Assembly: GCA_049999725.1 (NCBI GenBank)
Contig: JBNGIS010015434.1
Location: forward strand, 1 to 33,859
Direction: 5' to 3'
DNA: 33,859 nucleotides
Origin: Haplomitrium mnioides
Taxonomy: Eukaryota; Marchantiophyta; Haplomitriopsida; Calobryales
Part shown: positions 1 through 10,215 of the stretch, piece after piece
Layout of the letters: each line of letters begins with the position of its first letter
Position numbering within the stretch: the first letter of the stretch is position 1
The notes under the pieces: generated by a model
What the model saw: the letters and a program-made list of their open reading frames with translations, nothing else
Told to the model about the DNA's origin: nothing
Databases searched by the model: none
Made by a program: the position numbers and the translations under genes

Positions 1-268
1 TGTAAAAATTTAAATCCTTAGTGTTCTTTGACTCAGAAGAAGAGCTTTGTACTCGTTTTTTACTTTTAGATTTCGAATTAAAAATCAAATTCTTTTGCAT
101 ATGTAGAGTTTGTTGCAAAAATAGAACATTTACAGTCTGTATCATTGGTTGTAGAAGTGTGAACCCTATGCGCGCATAGACTTGGATTTGTAAGCGAAAC
201 GTACAAAAACTCTTCTACGGAACCTAAAACCTAGCTTCTTCTTAGTCTTTGTTTAAGAATGTTGTGCT
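1..268. other. AT-rich non-coding stretch with one isolated palindromic core
   Basis: No coding sequence is recognisable here. The one feature is a perfect 14-bp palindrome, CTATGCGCGCATAG, at 166-179. It is the same core that recurs in the minisatellites elsewhere in the window and probably marks a diverged outlying unit of the array that follows. Confidence 0.5.
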
Positions 269-527
269 GGTGAGTTCAGATTCCTATGCGTGCATAGACT
301 TTTGGGTGGAGTGTTCAAATGGTGAGTTCAGATTCCTAAACGCGCCTAGACTTTCGTGTGGAGTGTTTAGTTGGTGAGTTTGGATTCCTTTGTGTGCATA
401 GAATTTGGGGTGGAGTGTTCACTTGTTGAGATTAGATTCCTAAGTGCGCCTAGACTTTTGGGGTGGTTTGTTCACATGTTGATCTTGGATTCCTATTCAC
501 ACATAGACTTTGGGGTGGAAGTTCAGG
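269..527 (+). repeat. 52-bp tandem repeat, 5 copies, palindromic-core type
   Basis: Units start at 269, 321, 373, 425 and 478, so the period is 52-53 bp. Each begins with GGTGAGTT or a close variant, then GATTCCT, then a variant of the core (TATGCGTGCATAGA, TAAACGCGCCTAGA, TTTGTGTGCATAGA and so on), and ends with TTTGGGGTGGAGTGTTCA. The units are clearly diverged. A 97-codon open frame crosses the array, but it shows no family resemblance and I read it as incidental. Confidence 0.9.
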
Positions 528-1004
528 CCTTCCAAAAGTTCTACTTCTCCTGCATAACCTTTAAGCTTCTTCATACAAAGACAACCGCTTACAACTTTGT
601 TTGTACACAGGTCATAGACTCTTTTGTAGATCTAGAGACCTTTGTTTGGTTGAATCAAGTCTAAAACTTAGACATATTTCATGTTTACAATCTTAATGCA
701 ATCTCCTAAGCTACTACCTTTTTTATTCAGAACTATAATACGTTTCTGTATATGCTTCGTTGAACTGTGAAATATTTTTAATTGCTGGAACCTTTTTGAA
801 AGCCTACATTCACTTTTGATTGCATGGATTTTCAACTTAATTTGAAAGCTGCTTTTCTTCTTGACGTTTAAAATAAAGCTCCTACATCAATGCAGTGTTT
901 CTTTTTCTTTGTTTTTGTGTTTACCATTGCAAACTCATTCCCTTGACTTCTAGTCCCCTTAGGCTTTTTCTTTGTGTTTTGTAATATTTTTCCAACAAAA
1001 AAGT
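528..1004. other. Non-coding stretch, nothing recognised
   Basis: AT-rich sequence running up to the assembly gap. I see no convincing coding frame, RNA or mobile-element motif. Confidence 0.5.
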
Positions 1005-1104
1005 NNNNNNNNNNNNNNNNNNNNNNNNNNNNNNNNNNNNNNNNNNNNNNNNNNNNNNNNNNNNNNNNNNNNNNNNNNNNNNNNNNNNNNNNNNNNNNNN
1101 NNNN
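1005..1104. other. Assembly gap of exactly 100 N
   Basis: There are one hundred consecutive N from 1005 to 1104. A round 100 usually means a scaffold gap of unknown size, so distances across it are not reliable. The open frame called through it is an artefact. Confidence 0.98.
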
Positions 1105-1204
1105 AAGTTCTTGTTTTAAGTAGTATGTTCATTGTTCAAAGTAGCGGTTGTTAACATCGGAACCTGGTTCAAAGTAGTTGTTGTTATGGATTCTTAATAA
1201 CGTT

Positions 1205-2531
1205 GAGCTTTGCTATGAGGTTTTGTATGAAGCACATGATTTTGCACTTTGTGGGCATGTTGGAATTGAGAAAACTTTTGACAATCTTCAATAAGTTTAT
1301 TTTTGGCCTAAGATGCATCAAGATGTGGAGGCATATGTTTGTAGTTTCTTGGCTTGTCAACAAAACAAAGCTATTGATCTTAAATGGGGAGGCTTATTAC
1401 AACTATTACCTATCTCCAATTGATAATGGAAATATGTGAGCATGGATATTGTATGTGAGCTACTGTGTACTTCTATGAGCTATGATGCTACTATTGTTTT
1501 TATGGACAAGCTTAGCAAAATGACTAATATTTGTCAAACTACCAAATCAGTGACAATACTTAAATTAACACAAATTTATTTGAAGGCAGTTTACTCTCAT
1601 CATGGTATCTCCAAAGTTATTATTTTTGACCGAGACACTTAATTCACTAGTATGGCGCATTATATTTGGCATTTTCAAGACCAAATTGACCATGTCTATT
1701 GCTTATCACCTTGAATTGGATGGTCAAACTAAACAAACCAACTGTACCATTAAAGATATATTGCAAACGTTTGCTTTGGATGAATAGAAGGAATGAGATT
1801 GGCTACTACCACTTGTGGAGTTCTCTTACAATAACTCCATCAACAATTCTGCATGTGCCACACCTTTCTCTTTGATGCATGGTGAGCATCTAACCACGAT
1901 CTTTAGTCTTCAACATGCATCACCATCAACCTCTATGAGTCCAGTCGCTAATGATTTTCTTGATAATGATTGTCTACACTGTGGTATTCGACGAGCTTAG
2001 GAAAACTAGAAGTTGATTGTAAAAGCAATATGCTAATACTCATTGTTGGGAGGTGAACTTTGATATAAGTGACCAAGTCTGGCTCTCCACTTCTATTCTT
2101 CCTTTGCATCATTCTCATATGCTAGTGCTTGCTTTATAAGACCTTTTTCTACATCTGCTTGTATTGCAAAAGAAGTCTATTAGTTGGTTATACATTCTCA
2201 TATAAAGATTCATCCAGTCTTTCACATCTCTTCACTATGGACTTTTGTCCATTATTCTACCTCTTTTACAAATACCCAAGAACCTTCTCTACTATCTGAA
2301 GTTATTAATGGTCATGAAGAATTTAAGTTTGAACAACTCTTGAAGAAATGTATACGACACCATAGAAGTTGTGAGATTGTAGTATATTTGGTTTTTTGGA
2401 AAGGTTGCCCTCTATATGAAGCTAGTTGGGAGATCTCTTGGAGAATTTGGCTAGCGCATATGCATTTGTTCACTCTTTTGAGAACTCTCTTATTAGCAAC
2501 AAGGATGTTGCCTTTTAAAATAGAGGAGGAT
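1205..2531 (+). pseudogene. Ty3/Gypsy chromovirus integrase with C-terminal chromodomain (decayed)
   Basis: This encodes the 3' part of a Gypsy pol, in pieces spread over several frames. About 1205-1370 gives the zinc-binding region (EAHDFALCGHVGIEKTF, then YFWPKMHQDVEAYV and LACQQNK), where one expected cysteine of CxxC appears lost. About 1440-1640 gives the catalytic core start (SMDIV; YDATIVFMDKLSKM; HGISKVIIFDRDT), with both core aspartates still visible. About 1660-1790 matches the AYHPETDGQTERTN block (seen as AYHLELDGQTKQTN), and about 1815-1870 the EFSYNNS block. About 2190-2450 is the HPVFHISSL motif and a chromodomain (YLVFWKGCPLYEASWE). Many stops and frameshifts make it non-functional. 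In the family, integrase inserts the cDNA and the chromodomain targets chromatin. RT and RNase H of this copy lie beyond the N gap or are lost. Confidence 0.85.
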
Positions 2532-3100
2532 TATAATAGCTACTAATTTTAGAAAGCAATAATCAAAAAGGAAGTAAGATATAGAATCAATTATATATAG
2601 AAAACTATTACTAGATTAGAGTATTAAAAAGCAATTGCTATTATGGAGAGAATAACACGTGGCAAGAGAAGAGAAAGTTAACGAACTAAATTAAAAGAGA
2701 AAGTCTAGATAGACTACTTTAGAAGAAGATAAAAACATGCGACAAGTGGAGAATTAAAGCAAATACAAGGTTCTAAGATAAGGATGTATGGCAGAAAAGA
2801 GGACTAAAGAGAGATGGAAGGTTCTAAAGATAAAGACACATGGCAGAAGTAGAACTAAAGAGAAATATATTGTTGTAAAGACAAAGACACGTGGCAAAAA
2901 AAGAATAAAAGTAAAGGATAGTTCAATTAGTAACAGAAAGGAAATAGTGGTCTAATTAGAGGAGGATAGAAAAGAGACCAATGGGGTTCCTCTATCTATA
3001 TAGTGAAGTGCTTTCTATTTAGTAAATAGAAAATGGAAAGTTCCTTGTTGGGGATCTCTTACCTTGTAGGTTTTTGAAGTTCCTTGTGCGCTACTCTTAT
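2532..3100 (+). mobile_element. Putative 3' LTR of the + strand Gypsy element
   Basis: It starts just after a purine-rich tract (AAAATAGAGGAGGA, 2518-2531) that fits a polypurine tract after the chromodomain, and it has no coding capacity. A TATA-like CTATATAGTG lies near 2998. The right end is placed only by where the opposite-strand Gypsy RNase H begins. No second LTR is in the window, so both ends are provisional. Confidence 0.5.
2735..2935 (+). repeat. ~51-bp repeats carrying ACACGTGGCA inside the LTR
   Basis: ACATGCGACA, GTATGGCAG, ACATGGCAG and ACACGTGGCA recur at about 2735, 2785, 2838 and 2888, each followed by an AAGAA..CTAAAG block. A further copy at 2655 is offset by about 80 bp. 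The best copies hold CACGTGGC, a G-box/ABRE-type plant cis-element. They may be LTR enhancer repeats. Confidence 0.65.
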
Positions 3101-3102
3101 AG

Positions 3103-4600
3103 GTGTTGTATTATACTAATTTGTATGTGTGTAGTGCTACATGTCTGCAATTTGATGTTTTTCTTCCTCATAAACTATCTTTATATGGAGCCAATGTTGT
3201 TACTCCACCCATCGTATCTTCTTTTTTTAGAGCTCTTTTTGAGTTTCTAGATAGATTGGAGGTTTATATCTGGTTTCGACATCAAACTCCTCTTCTCCTA
3301 GACAAGGCTTCCAATATTCGGTTGAAAACACAATTGCCAATTCTTCTTGCTCTATGGTGTGGCATTTTTGCTCAATATCACTCAACGTTTTAGAAAAGAA
3401 GGCAATAGAATGTCAACTATCCTCCCATTCTTGTTGCAAAACTGTGCTAATAGCTTTTCTCGATGCATCTATTGAAATTTTGATCGGTCGTTGAGAATCA
3501 TACCAATTGAGAATATGGGTATGAAGAAGTGATTTCTTCAACGCTTGGAATGCCAACTCTTCTGCAATTTCTCATATCTACATGTGACTTTTCTTGAACA
3601 AGTTGGTTAATAGTTCTTCTATTTGTGCAAAACCTTTCACAAATTGACGATAAAACTTGGCTAGCCCAAGAAACCCCATTAGTTGTGTTTTGTTATTAAG
3701 AAATTTCTACTTCGGAATCACCTCCACTTTCTTATCCATAATTTGGATTTCTGATGTATTCATATGATGACCAAAGTAGTCAACCTATCTCTTTCCAATC
3801 TCAATTTGGATATCTTGACATATGACTTGTAGTTCCAAAGTACCTTCAATACCGTACAAAAGTGTTGTTGATGCTCTTGAAGGTTCTTGCTGTAAATGAG
3901 AATATCATCCAAAAAACAAATAGCAAACCTATCAAAAAAAGATCAAAAAGATCAATTATAAGATCTATAAATGTTGCAGAAGTATTAGCTAATCTAAAAG
4001 TTATAACAATATATTCAAAATGCCTATATAAACTTTGAAATGTTGTTTTTGTACAACAATCTCTACGATTTACATGTAGTTACATCCGCTTCTCAAATCC
4101 AATGTTTTAAAGTAATTTTCTCTTTGAAGTTGATCAAATAAATCATCCATTCTTGGCAATGGATATTTATTTTTTTTGGTTTGTTGATTGAGTGCTCAAT
4201 AGTCAATACACATCCTCATACTCACAAATAGTGTTGGTGCATCATAATGAGAAATGATTGGTTGAGTGAATATCTTTTCCAACATTTCAGTAATCTAAGA
4301 TTTGCATTCCCCCAATTCATGAGTAGGCAAACAATAAGACGCCTTGCAAGGTGGAGTACTTCTTAGAATGACCTCAATCTTGTGATCAATGCATCGTTTA
4401 GGAGGTAAGACCTTGGGTAAATCATTGGGAAAAACATTGTGGACTTCTTGGAAAACACTTTGAAATTCATGTGGAACTTTATACTTTGAGTTTTCCTTAT
4501 CAATACTGAGCTTATGTATGAATCTTGAGAGCACCATATCTTGTCTTTTGATCAAATTTGCTCCAATCACATATAAGGTTCTCTTATAACTCTAACTTGT
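3103..4600 (-). pseudogene. Ty3/Gypsy reverse transcriptase-RNase H fragment (decayed)
   Basis: Reading right to left: the protease-RT linker (EFQSVFQEVHNVFPNDLP...LPPKRCIDHKIE, about 4570-4330), the RT start (FVSMRMCIDY then [19 protein letters not shown], about 4230-4140), FKTLDLRSG, then the catalytic box as FLDDILI (about 3890-3915, where the family usually has YLDD). Next come the thumb, and RNase H remnants (TIEQEELAIVF; HIKIVYEEEKHQIADM, about 3370-3110). Stops and frameshifts break every block. Integrase would follow to the left, but the + strand Gypsy LTR sits there instead, so this element was cut or invaded at about 3,100. On the right it stops at about 4,600 against the dispersed repeat. 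Confidence 0.85.
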
Positions 4601-4610
4601 TTACCTAGAT

Positions 4611-5043
4611 CAAAAAAACATTTTTGTAGAATGAAAAATATTTTTGATGATGCACAAAGTCTTGAAGATAATGCTTTGTCTCCAATGATTGGATTTGCAA
4701 ACGGACCTAATCGACTAAGAGTTCTTTGTCAGAGCAAAAACTTAAATGAGAAAATTCTTTATGTGATAATTCACGTTTGAAAGTCCATTATGACAAGAGC
4801 TTTATAAAGAAAAAACTTGATCTAATGTCAATTTTGAAATTGAGGAGAATTTCATGTTGTTAAAATAATTGTTTGTCATTGTGCAAGATAGATTTCTTAA
4901 GAGGTGTAAGAGAAACATAATTTTGTCATAACATGAAGAATTGAGATATTATGTTGGAGAGGGGAATACCAAGAAAAGATTTCAACCTTGACAATTGATT
5001 TACTCTACTTGACGGTACAGTTGTATGTCAAAGAGATTTCAAG
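4611..5043 (+). repeat. Dispersed repeat R, copy 1 (homologous to 30124-30571)
   Basis: The segment aligns by eye, with small indels and many substitutions, to 30124-30571 in the same orientation. Shared blocks include GAGAATTTCATGTTGT, TTGTCATTGTGCAAGA and GAATACCAAGAAAA. Short matching frames read as ENFMLSK..LVIVQDRF, and in copy 2 also TKHEESRY and ENTKK, so the family probably had a coding region. I do not recognise the protein. Copy 1 is cut on the left by the Gypsy RT fragment. Confidence 0.8.
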
Positions 5044-5561
5044 TTAATATTATCCGTAGGGAACAATAGAATCCAAAGGATTCAAAATCTCAAAATGCAT
5101 ATTCTAGAGGTACTTTTAGAAATAAAGAATTATCTATGAGAGGAGTACTTTTGTCTGAGTAGATAGACAATTGTTTTTCAAGGACATATTGAAAGAATGC
5201 CAACTCATAAAGTTTATAATTTGGTGGATAATTTACCAAATGGGAAGTTTATGACTATTATACAACCTATTTGAAAGAGAAGTATCCCGATTGCCAATTT
5301 TTAGTTTTCATGGGTTTACAAAACATTAGAGAATACATTTTCCAAATGTCAAAATTCCAAAACGGAGAAGATTTGATGTTTGTGAAATGTGCAAAGAAAA
5401 TTAAATCGATGCAAGAGATATCCGTTTTGGATTCTGACAAAGGTAACAATTACTTTAGCTTGAATACAAAAGATCAATTTTTTTCTTCAATTTATTTGTT
5501 TGAGAAGCTTCATTATCAAGAAAACTTTGAAGAGATAATGTTTAAAGAGCTTATTGGGTGA
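5044..5561 (+). pseudogene. Unidentified coding-like sequence, probable continuation of repeat R
   Basis: An open frame of 96 codons runs from 5271 to a TGA at 5561, and an in-frame extension upstream reads WEVYDYYTTYLKEKYPDC. The peptide is lysine- and phenylalanine-rich with no motif I can assign. It follows repeat R copy 1 without a visible boundary. In copy 2 the matching region is displaced by a Copia insertion, so I cannot test whether it belongs to the repeat. It may be part of an unknown transposon protein. Confidence 0.35.
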
Positions 5562-5599
5562 GAGATATGATTCACTAACTAACTAAAGTCAAAGCTAGC

Positions 5600-6235
5600 C
5601 TTAGAGATGTTGCTCTTTGTGACCATATATGTGCATAGGTTTTCTTATTGTTGATTTGAATTTGTAAACATGCATAGAGTCCAAAAAACCCAAGAATTGT
5701 TGTTGTTGTGTAAGACTTTATGTTGGTTTTGTTATTTTTTATTTGAATCGTATGCACAATAAAAATCAAAGACATTGTAGAAATTGTTTTTGCTGTTTTT
5801 TATGACCCTATTTGCACATAAGGTTTGTTATTGTTGCTTTCAATCCAAGGCACACTTAGAGAAAAAGCAAGATTAAAAAAACATTGCTGTTGTTTAAAAA
5901 CCCTATGTCCACATAGGTTTTGTTATTGTTTCTTTTAATCCCAAATATGACAATAGTCAAAGCAAGGGAGAGAATTGATGTTGTTTCTTTTGACCCCATA
6001 TGCGCATAGGTTTTGTTTACTAGTTCTTTCAATCCTCCGGGTGCTTTGAGTCAAAGTGAGGGCAAGAATTGTAGTTCTTGTTTGAGACCTTACGAGTGCA
6101 AAGGTTTTGCTTTTCTTTTTTCAAATCTTAGACGCACATGAAGTCAAAAAGAGCCTAGGAATTGTTAGTGTCTAAACTCATTTATGTTTTGTTAATGTTG
6201 TTCTAAATCTGAGGGGTGTCTAGATAAAAATAAGC
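5600..6235 (+). repeat. ~92-bp degenerate tandem repeat, about 7 copies, palindromic-core type
   Basis: The phrase GACCCTATNTGCGCATAGGTTTTGTTATTG recurs in diverged form with anchors near 5621, 5713, 5804, 5900, 5992, 6086 and 6174 (spacing 88-96 bp). Units continue with TTCAATCC, a GGCACACTTAGAG-like block, TCAAAG and AAGAATTGTTGTTG. The best-kept core is CCATATGCGCATAGG at 5995-6009. The array is old, and no protein is evident. Confidence 0.8.
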
Positions 6236-6780
6236 CATTGAATAGTTGTTTCTCATTTTGACATTTTTCTCTCAAAAATTTTCTTAGTATTGGATTGAAT
6301 ATTCTCTATATATAAAGTTGTTTTCTTAAATTCTCTACATCAAGGCATATTTCACATAATTATTTATATATTTGGGTTTGTTTGTGTGATGTAGTCAAAT
6401 ATAGATACTAATTGGTTTTTTATCATGAGTAAAAAATGAAAAGAAAGGACAAAACTTGCAAACTATCAATAAAAGTGTTATGCCAATGATCAAATGTACT
6501 TGGGCATTGTGAGTGATTACATGGATCAAAAGAAAAGAGTGATCCACAACACCCACTAAAGTTTGAGTTGAGTGATTCAAAGGCAAAGATTTGAAGCAAA
6601 CTATTCTCAACAAATGAATTTTGGTTAACTTTGGATGGTATTTGTCCACTCAAGTTTCTACCTTAAACAAATAGAAAAGTTCTAAGTACAATGTTGATTT
6701 GCTTGAAGGCATTTTTTGAAATCAAACAATCTTAAAAATAGCAAGAGAAGTTGACGTCAAGAAAGTGGTCTTTATAGTTA
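6236..6780. other. Non-coding stretch, nothing firmly recognised
   Basis: AT-rich sequence with a TATA-like CTCTATATATAAAG near 6304. The - strand has two overlapping short frames at 6395-6653, one beginning SGQIPSKVNQNSF. That resembles the last leucine-rich repeat of a plant receptor-like protein, but the match is too short to call. Confidence 0.4.
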
Positions 6781-7620
6781 AAGATAATATAAGTGAGAAT
6801 TGCTATAAGTTCTCTATAGATTCTGATATTCAGTGGTGGAATGACTTTTCCTTCCTCAACAAGAGATTGCAACGTACATTTTAGAAAGAAAAAGACAAGG
6901 ACTCAAAATAAAATTTACGTTTCCAGTTTTACAACTTGCAAACACTTACAATGATTCTCAAAATATTGGTGCAACCTGTACAGTTCATATTCTTCAACTA
7001 GGAGAAGAGACTCTAGTAGAAAGTACGTTTTCTATACGTTGAGCAATCTATGATGAAGCATCTAGATTCTGAGAAAGAACCATTTCACATCAAACAAAAT
7101 ACAAGCACAAATTTGAGAACCAATATGATATGAAAGCCAAAATATTTTTTTTTTGTGTTGTTGCATTACTCAATCCAAAAACTAGACTGTTTTGGATTGC
7201 CAAAGTTCTCAAAGTTTTATCATTTGATGAGAAGGAATCTTCAAGCTCGAAACAAGTACGTGTTCTATATTGCTTGTAAGGCTTATGATGCATTTTTCTA
7301 CAATACTTTCCAAAACAAAGTAGCCACTACAAGAAAACACAAGTCCAAATTACATCTCAATGTACTTGATGTAGAACAGATTACGATTCTCTCTTTTGAT
7401 TTTTTTTTCTCACTCAAAAAAACCAATTGAGGGAAACGACTCTAGTTATTTGTAAATCAAATCTATTTGAATATAAGAGACACAAGGTAATCAATCCTAA
7501 AGTTTATGAAAGAGAGTCAACCAACGTCATCAACACTCAATGAGATTATGAGAATCTTTTGAAGTTGAATTTGAGGAAATGAATACAAGTGACTAAAGCC
7601 ATTTAGATGTGTGTTTTCAA
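6781..7620 (+). pseudogene. Unidentified decayed coding-like segment
   Basis: Several frames in succession give protein-like stretches: DSDIQWWNDFSFL near 6820, YKHKFENQYDMKAKIFFFC near 7100-7160, LLNPKTRLFWIAKVLKVL near 7165-7220, and KSNLFEYKRHKVINPKVYE near 7460-7520. The order recalls the C-terminal part of a hAT-type transposase (a KF..YD segment, then ALLNPKTR where hAT proteins have a LDPR-like motif). The resemblance is weak and unsupported by terminal repeats. Interruptions show it is not functional. Confidence 0.25.
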
Positions 7621-7791
7621 ATGAATGCTTCTCTACCATATTTTTTATAGTGTATTTTCAACTTATAATGTAATTTAAGTTTATATATTTTGGCTATTGA
7701 ATCCTTTGGCATAGATCTTTGGGAATGCTCAAGCGTCTGCCTATCTTGAATATTTAATCTTTTGCTAGCATTGAATTTGATGTTGAACTTA
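7621..7791. other. Non-coding stretch before the 37-bp repeat
   Basis: I see no feature here. The 72-codon frame on the - strand (7617-7835) runs into the minisatellite and looks incidental. Confidence 0.4.
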
Positions 7792-7976
7792 GAACCCCTT
7801 ATACTAAGAGACTCCGATCTAAAAATCAGAACCATAGGTGTGCCTAGAGTTTTTTGCAGAACTAAGAACCTTAAGCGTACCTAGATTTTGATATGGAATT
7901 GGGAACCTTTTGTGAGGATAGACTATGTTGCGAAACTCAAAACCCCTTGCAAGTATACTCTTTGTCACAAAACATT
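7792..7976 (+). repeat. 37-bp minisatellite, 5 units, palindromic-core type
   Basis: GAACC-type anchors lie at 7792, 7829, 7866, 7903 and 7940, so the period is exactly 37 bp. Each unit has a diverged core (CATAGGTGTGCCTAGAG, TTAAGCGTACCTAGAT, TTTTGTGAGGATAGAC) followed by TTTGATATGGAACT-like sequence. No coding potential is evident. Confidence 0.85.
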
Positions 7977-8127
7977 GACTTTGATATAGAACTTCAAACT
8001 ATGTAACTCTGGCCGCTTCTCTCCTTCTTTGTCTCTCATCTCTTTGTTTATGACTTTGGTTGATTGAGGTGCTATTATCCCAAGGTGATCTAGACATAAG
8101 CTTGGATCTTTCCGCCTCTTAGCAAAA
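7977..8127. other. Short non-coding spacer
   Basis: CT-rich sequence between the minisatellite and the candidate LTR. No feature recognised. Confidence 0.4.
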
Positions 8128-8363
8128 TGTTAAAACATTGCACTTAGAAATCCAACAAACAGACACAGAGGATATGCCTGAATGCTATGTATATTCATGA
8201 AGCACAATCAACCATATACTTACAAGGGAGAGGCGTGCCAATGTGCGTCTTTAGATCTGCCTCAATATACCCTATCCTACACAGTAAACTAACCTAACCT
8301 AAGCTGAGACTAGAAGGGTTGCTAGATCAGTATGGCAGCCTATTTGAGCTTGTAAGTTCAATA
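8128..8363 (-). mobile_element. Candidate 3' LTR of the - strand Copia
   Basis: On the - strand, a purine tract (GCTTGAGAGGGAG) ends at 8364 right after the RNase H C-terminus. The putative LTR starts TATTGAACTTACA and could end ...AATGTTTTAACA at 8128. The start would be TGTTGA with one change. No partner LTR is in the window, so the right-hand coordinate on the - strand (8128) is a guess. Confidence 0.4.
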
Positions 8364-8537
8364 CTCCCTCTCAAGCTCAATGCATATACACCAAGTTGCT
8401 TCCTAAATTTTTGCAACTTGTCTACCCCCAATACCTTTGTAAAAATATCAGCCAACTGATCCTCAATGCTAATTTACTACAAGTCAATCAACTTGGCCAA
8501 CGTCTTTCTCTCTCACAAAATGATAATGCACTTCAAT
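8364..8537 (-). pseudogene. Copia RNase H C-terminus (- strand element, distal part)
   Basis: On the - strand this reads HIEVHYHFVREK, then FRKQLGVYALSLRGSIE-like sequence after frame slips. These match the end of Copia RNase H (KHIEVHFHYVREK...FRDQLGVHALS) present on the other strand at 10520-10710. It is the continuation of the - strand RT at 11126-12263. The + strand Copia sits between the two parts, and about 110-125 codons of RNase H are missing at the junction. Confidence 0.8.
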
Positions 8538-8868
8538 GGTGATTTGGTATTCTGGTTGTATGGCTGGTGTTATGCCAGCGTATGTAGTGTATGTATGTAA
8601 TATGCATATAGATTAGGTATTTGGTCAGGGTATATCCCTTGTATTTGTATTGTGAGGTTGAGGATGTATTTGAGTTTGTGTGGCTACAGAGGATAGCCTT
8701 GTAGTTATATAAAGGGGATGAGGGGCACTCACCCTGACACACTTACTTGCTTGTTGTAGAAATACTTTTGCAATAAAGTATATGAGAAGAAGATGACCGT
8801 ATCAGCCTTCTAAAATCTTAGCTACATTTCTTAGATCTCTCTTTGATCTCCTCTTTGATTTATCAACA
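8538..8868 (+). repeat. 5' LTR remnant of the nested Copia
   Basis: It matches 10799-11125 with substitutions and small indels, beginning GGTGATTTGGTATTCTGG and ending TATCAACA. TATATAAA at 8706-8713 is the likely TATA box. The first ~92 bp seen in the 3' LTR are absent. Confidence 0.85.
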
Positions 8869-8880
8869 CGGTATTAGAGC
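8869..8880 (+). promoter_or_regulatory. Degenerate iMet primer-binding site
   Basis: CGGTATTAGAGC lies directly after the LTR and differs from the plant initiator-Met PBS TGGTATCAGAGC at two positions, both transitions. Confidence 0.8.
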
Positions 8881-9502
8881 AGGCTCATGAATAGAGAGAT
8901 TGTTCATGAAAAGAGAAAAAGTATCTGGTGGAAAATGAGTCGATCTCCAACAAAAACGAAACTGGATTTAGTGAAACCTCAAAGCTAATTCTTGGCTACT
9001 TGCAATCTTGATTATTGCTTGCAAAAATTTGATCTTTGTTGATTCGTGATCATGACTCCTAGAGAGTTACGTTTTTGATGTATTTCTACTTGACAAACTG
9101 GCTATTGGTGCATCATGACTCTAATTTTGTGTATTTCATATGTCATATATTGACATGTATTTCATTAGCAAGTTGTGTGTTGTCATCTGCCTCCATTTGA
9201 TACAGTTCTGTTATCGTGAAGAACAGTATCGATTGAAGGTTGCATTGCTTCTACTATATACCATGGCTTCTGATTCAGATGTATATCAAAGTCAGATGCA
9301 CTATATACCAAGACTTCTGATTTAGATGTACATCAAAGTGAGTAGCATTTCATTTTTTGCTTATCACAAAGTCATGCGCCAGTGACTTGCTGGTTGTATA
9401 TCCTTACTGTATATTGTGTAATCATATATTATATTGTATATTGTGATATCTAAGGTAGTCACAAGAGGTGACACAAATTTTTGAATTTCTTAAGGGTTCA
9501 AA

Positions 9503-10186
9503 ATGGTAGATGGAATTTCTCAAATTGTAAGTGAGAAACTAAATGAGAACAATTATAGTGTTTGGTTTGTGAGAATGACCAACTTCATCAAAGGCAGAGG
9601 TTTCTAGGATTTCATCATAGATGTTGAAGTAGAGCTTGTGTTGAGTCCAAACCCACACGTTGCAGAAATGCAAACATTTAAGATTTATATTAAGAGAGTA
9701 GATAAGTTGCTATACTGGCTTACCATCAGTATTGATGATAAGATGATGGGATATGTATCTGCAGCAAAGACAGCCAAGGAAGCTTGGGATATTTTGAAGA
9801 ATGGACATGCAGTCACATCAGATGCAAGAAAGCTGACATTGTAGATGGAGTTTTTCAATTTGCAAAAAGAAAAACTCAATATCAATGCCTATGCCTTGAA
9901 AGTTAAGTCACTAGTTGAGCAGCTGGTGAATGTAGGAGAAGATGTGAAAGAGAGTGCTATGGTAGCAGCATGCTTGAATAGATTGGGCAAAGAATACAAG
10001 CAGTTTAAGACTTCTATGAGAACAAGAGAGGGAGCTACGTTGTTTGCGCAACTCATCTCTCTGCTTGTCGTAGAAGAACTTGACCTTGGTAGAGGAGCAT
10101 CAAGTAATCAAGGCAACCAAAAACAAGTTTTCTATTCTAACAAAGGTAAAGGACAAGACAGAGGTGATGGAAGAGGCAATCTATAG
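9503..10186 (+). pseudogene. Copia Gag (UBN2-type), two in-frame stops
   Basis: The capsid-like Gag coats the retrotransposon RNA in cytoplasmic particles. The ATG at 9503 starts MVDGISQIVSEKLNENNYSV, the usual N-terminus of this Gag family (L.. NNY..W). One frame stays open to 10186 except for TAG at 9605 and 9842. Middle motifs include AWDILKNG, AYALKVKSLVEQL, and RTREGATLFAQLISLLVVEE. The C-terminus is a G/R/Q-rich tail (KGKGQDRGDGRGN) that ends before any zinc knuckle. The deletion that removed pol begins right here. Confidence 0.85.
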
Positions 10187-10215
10187 TTCAGTATGGCATG
10201 TTCTATAAGAGTGGT

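Noticed and set aside
972-1154. Open frame across the N gap
   Set aside because: It consists mostly of undetermined residues and is an artefact.
6395-6653. LRR receptor-like protein fragment (SGQIPSKVNQNSF on the - strand)
   Set aside because: Only about a dozen residues fit the last LRR consensus, and no repeat ladder, transmembrane segment or kinase is visible. Too weak to annotate.
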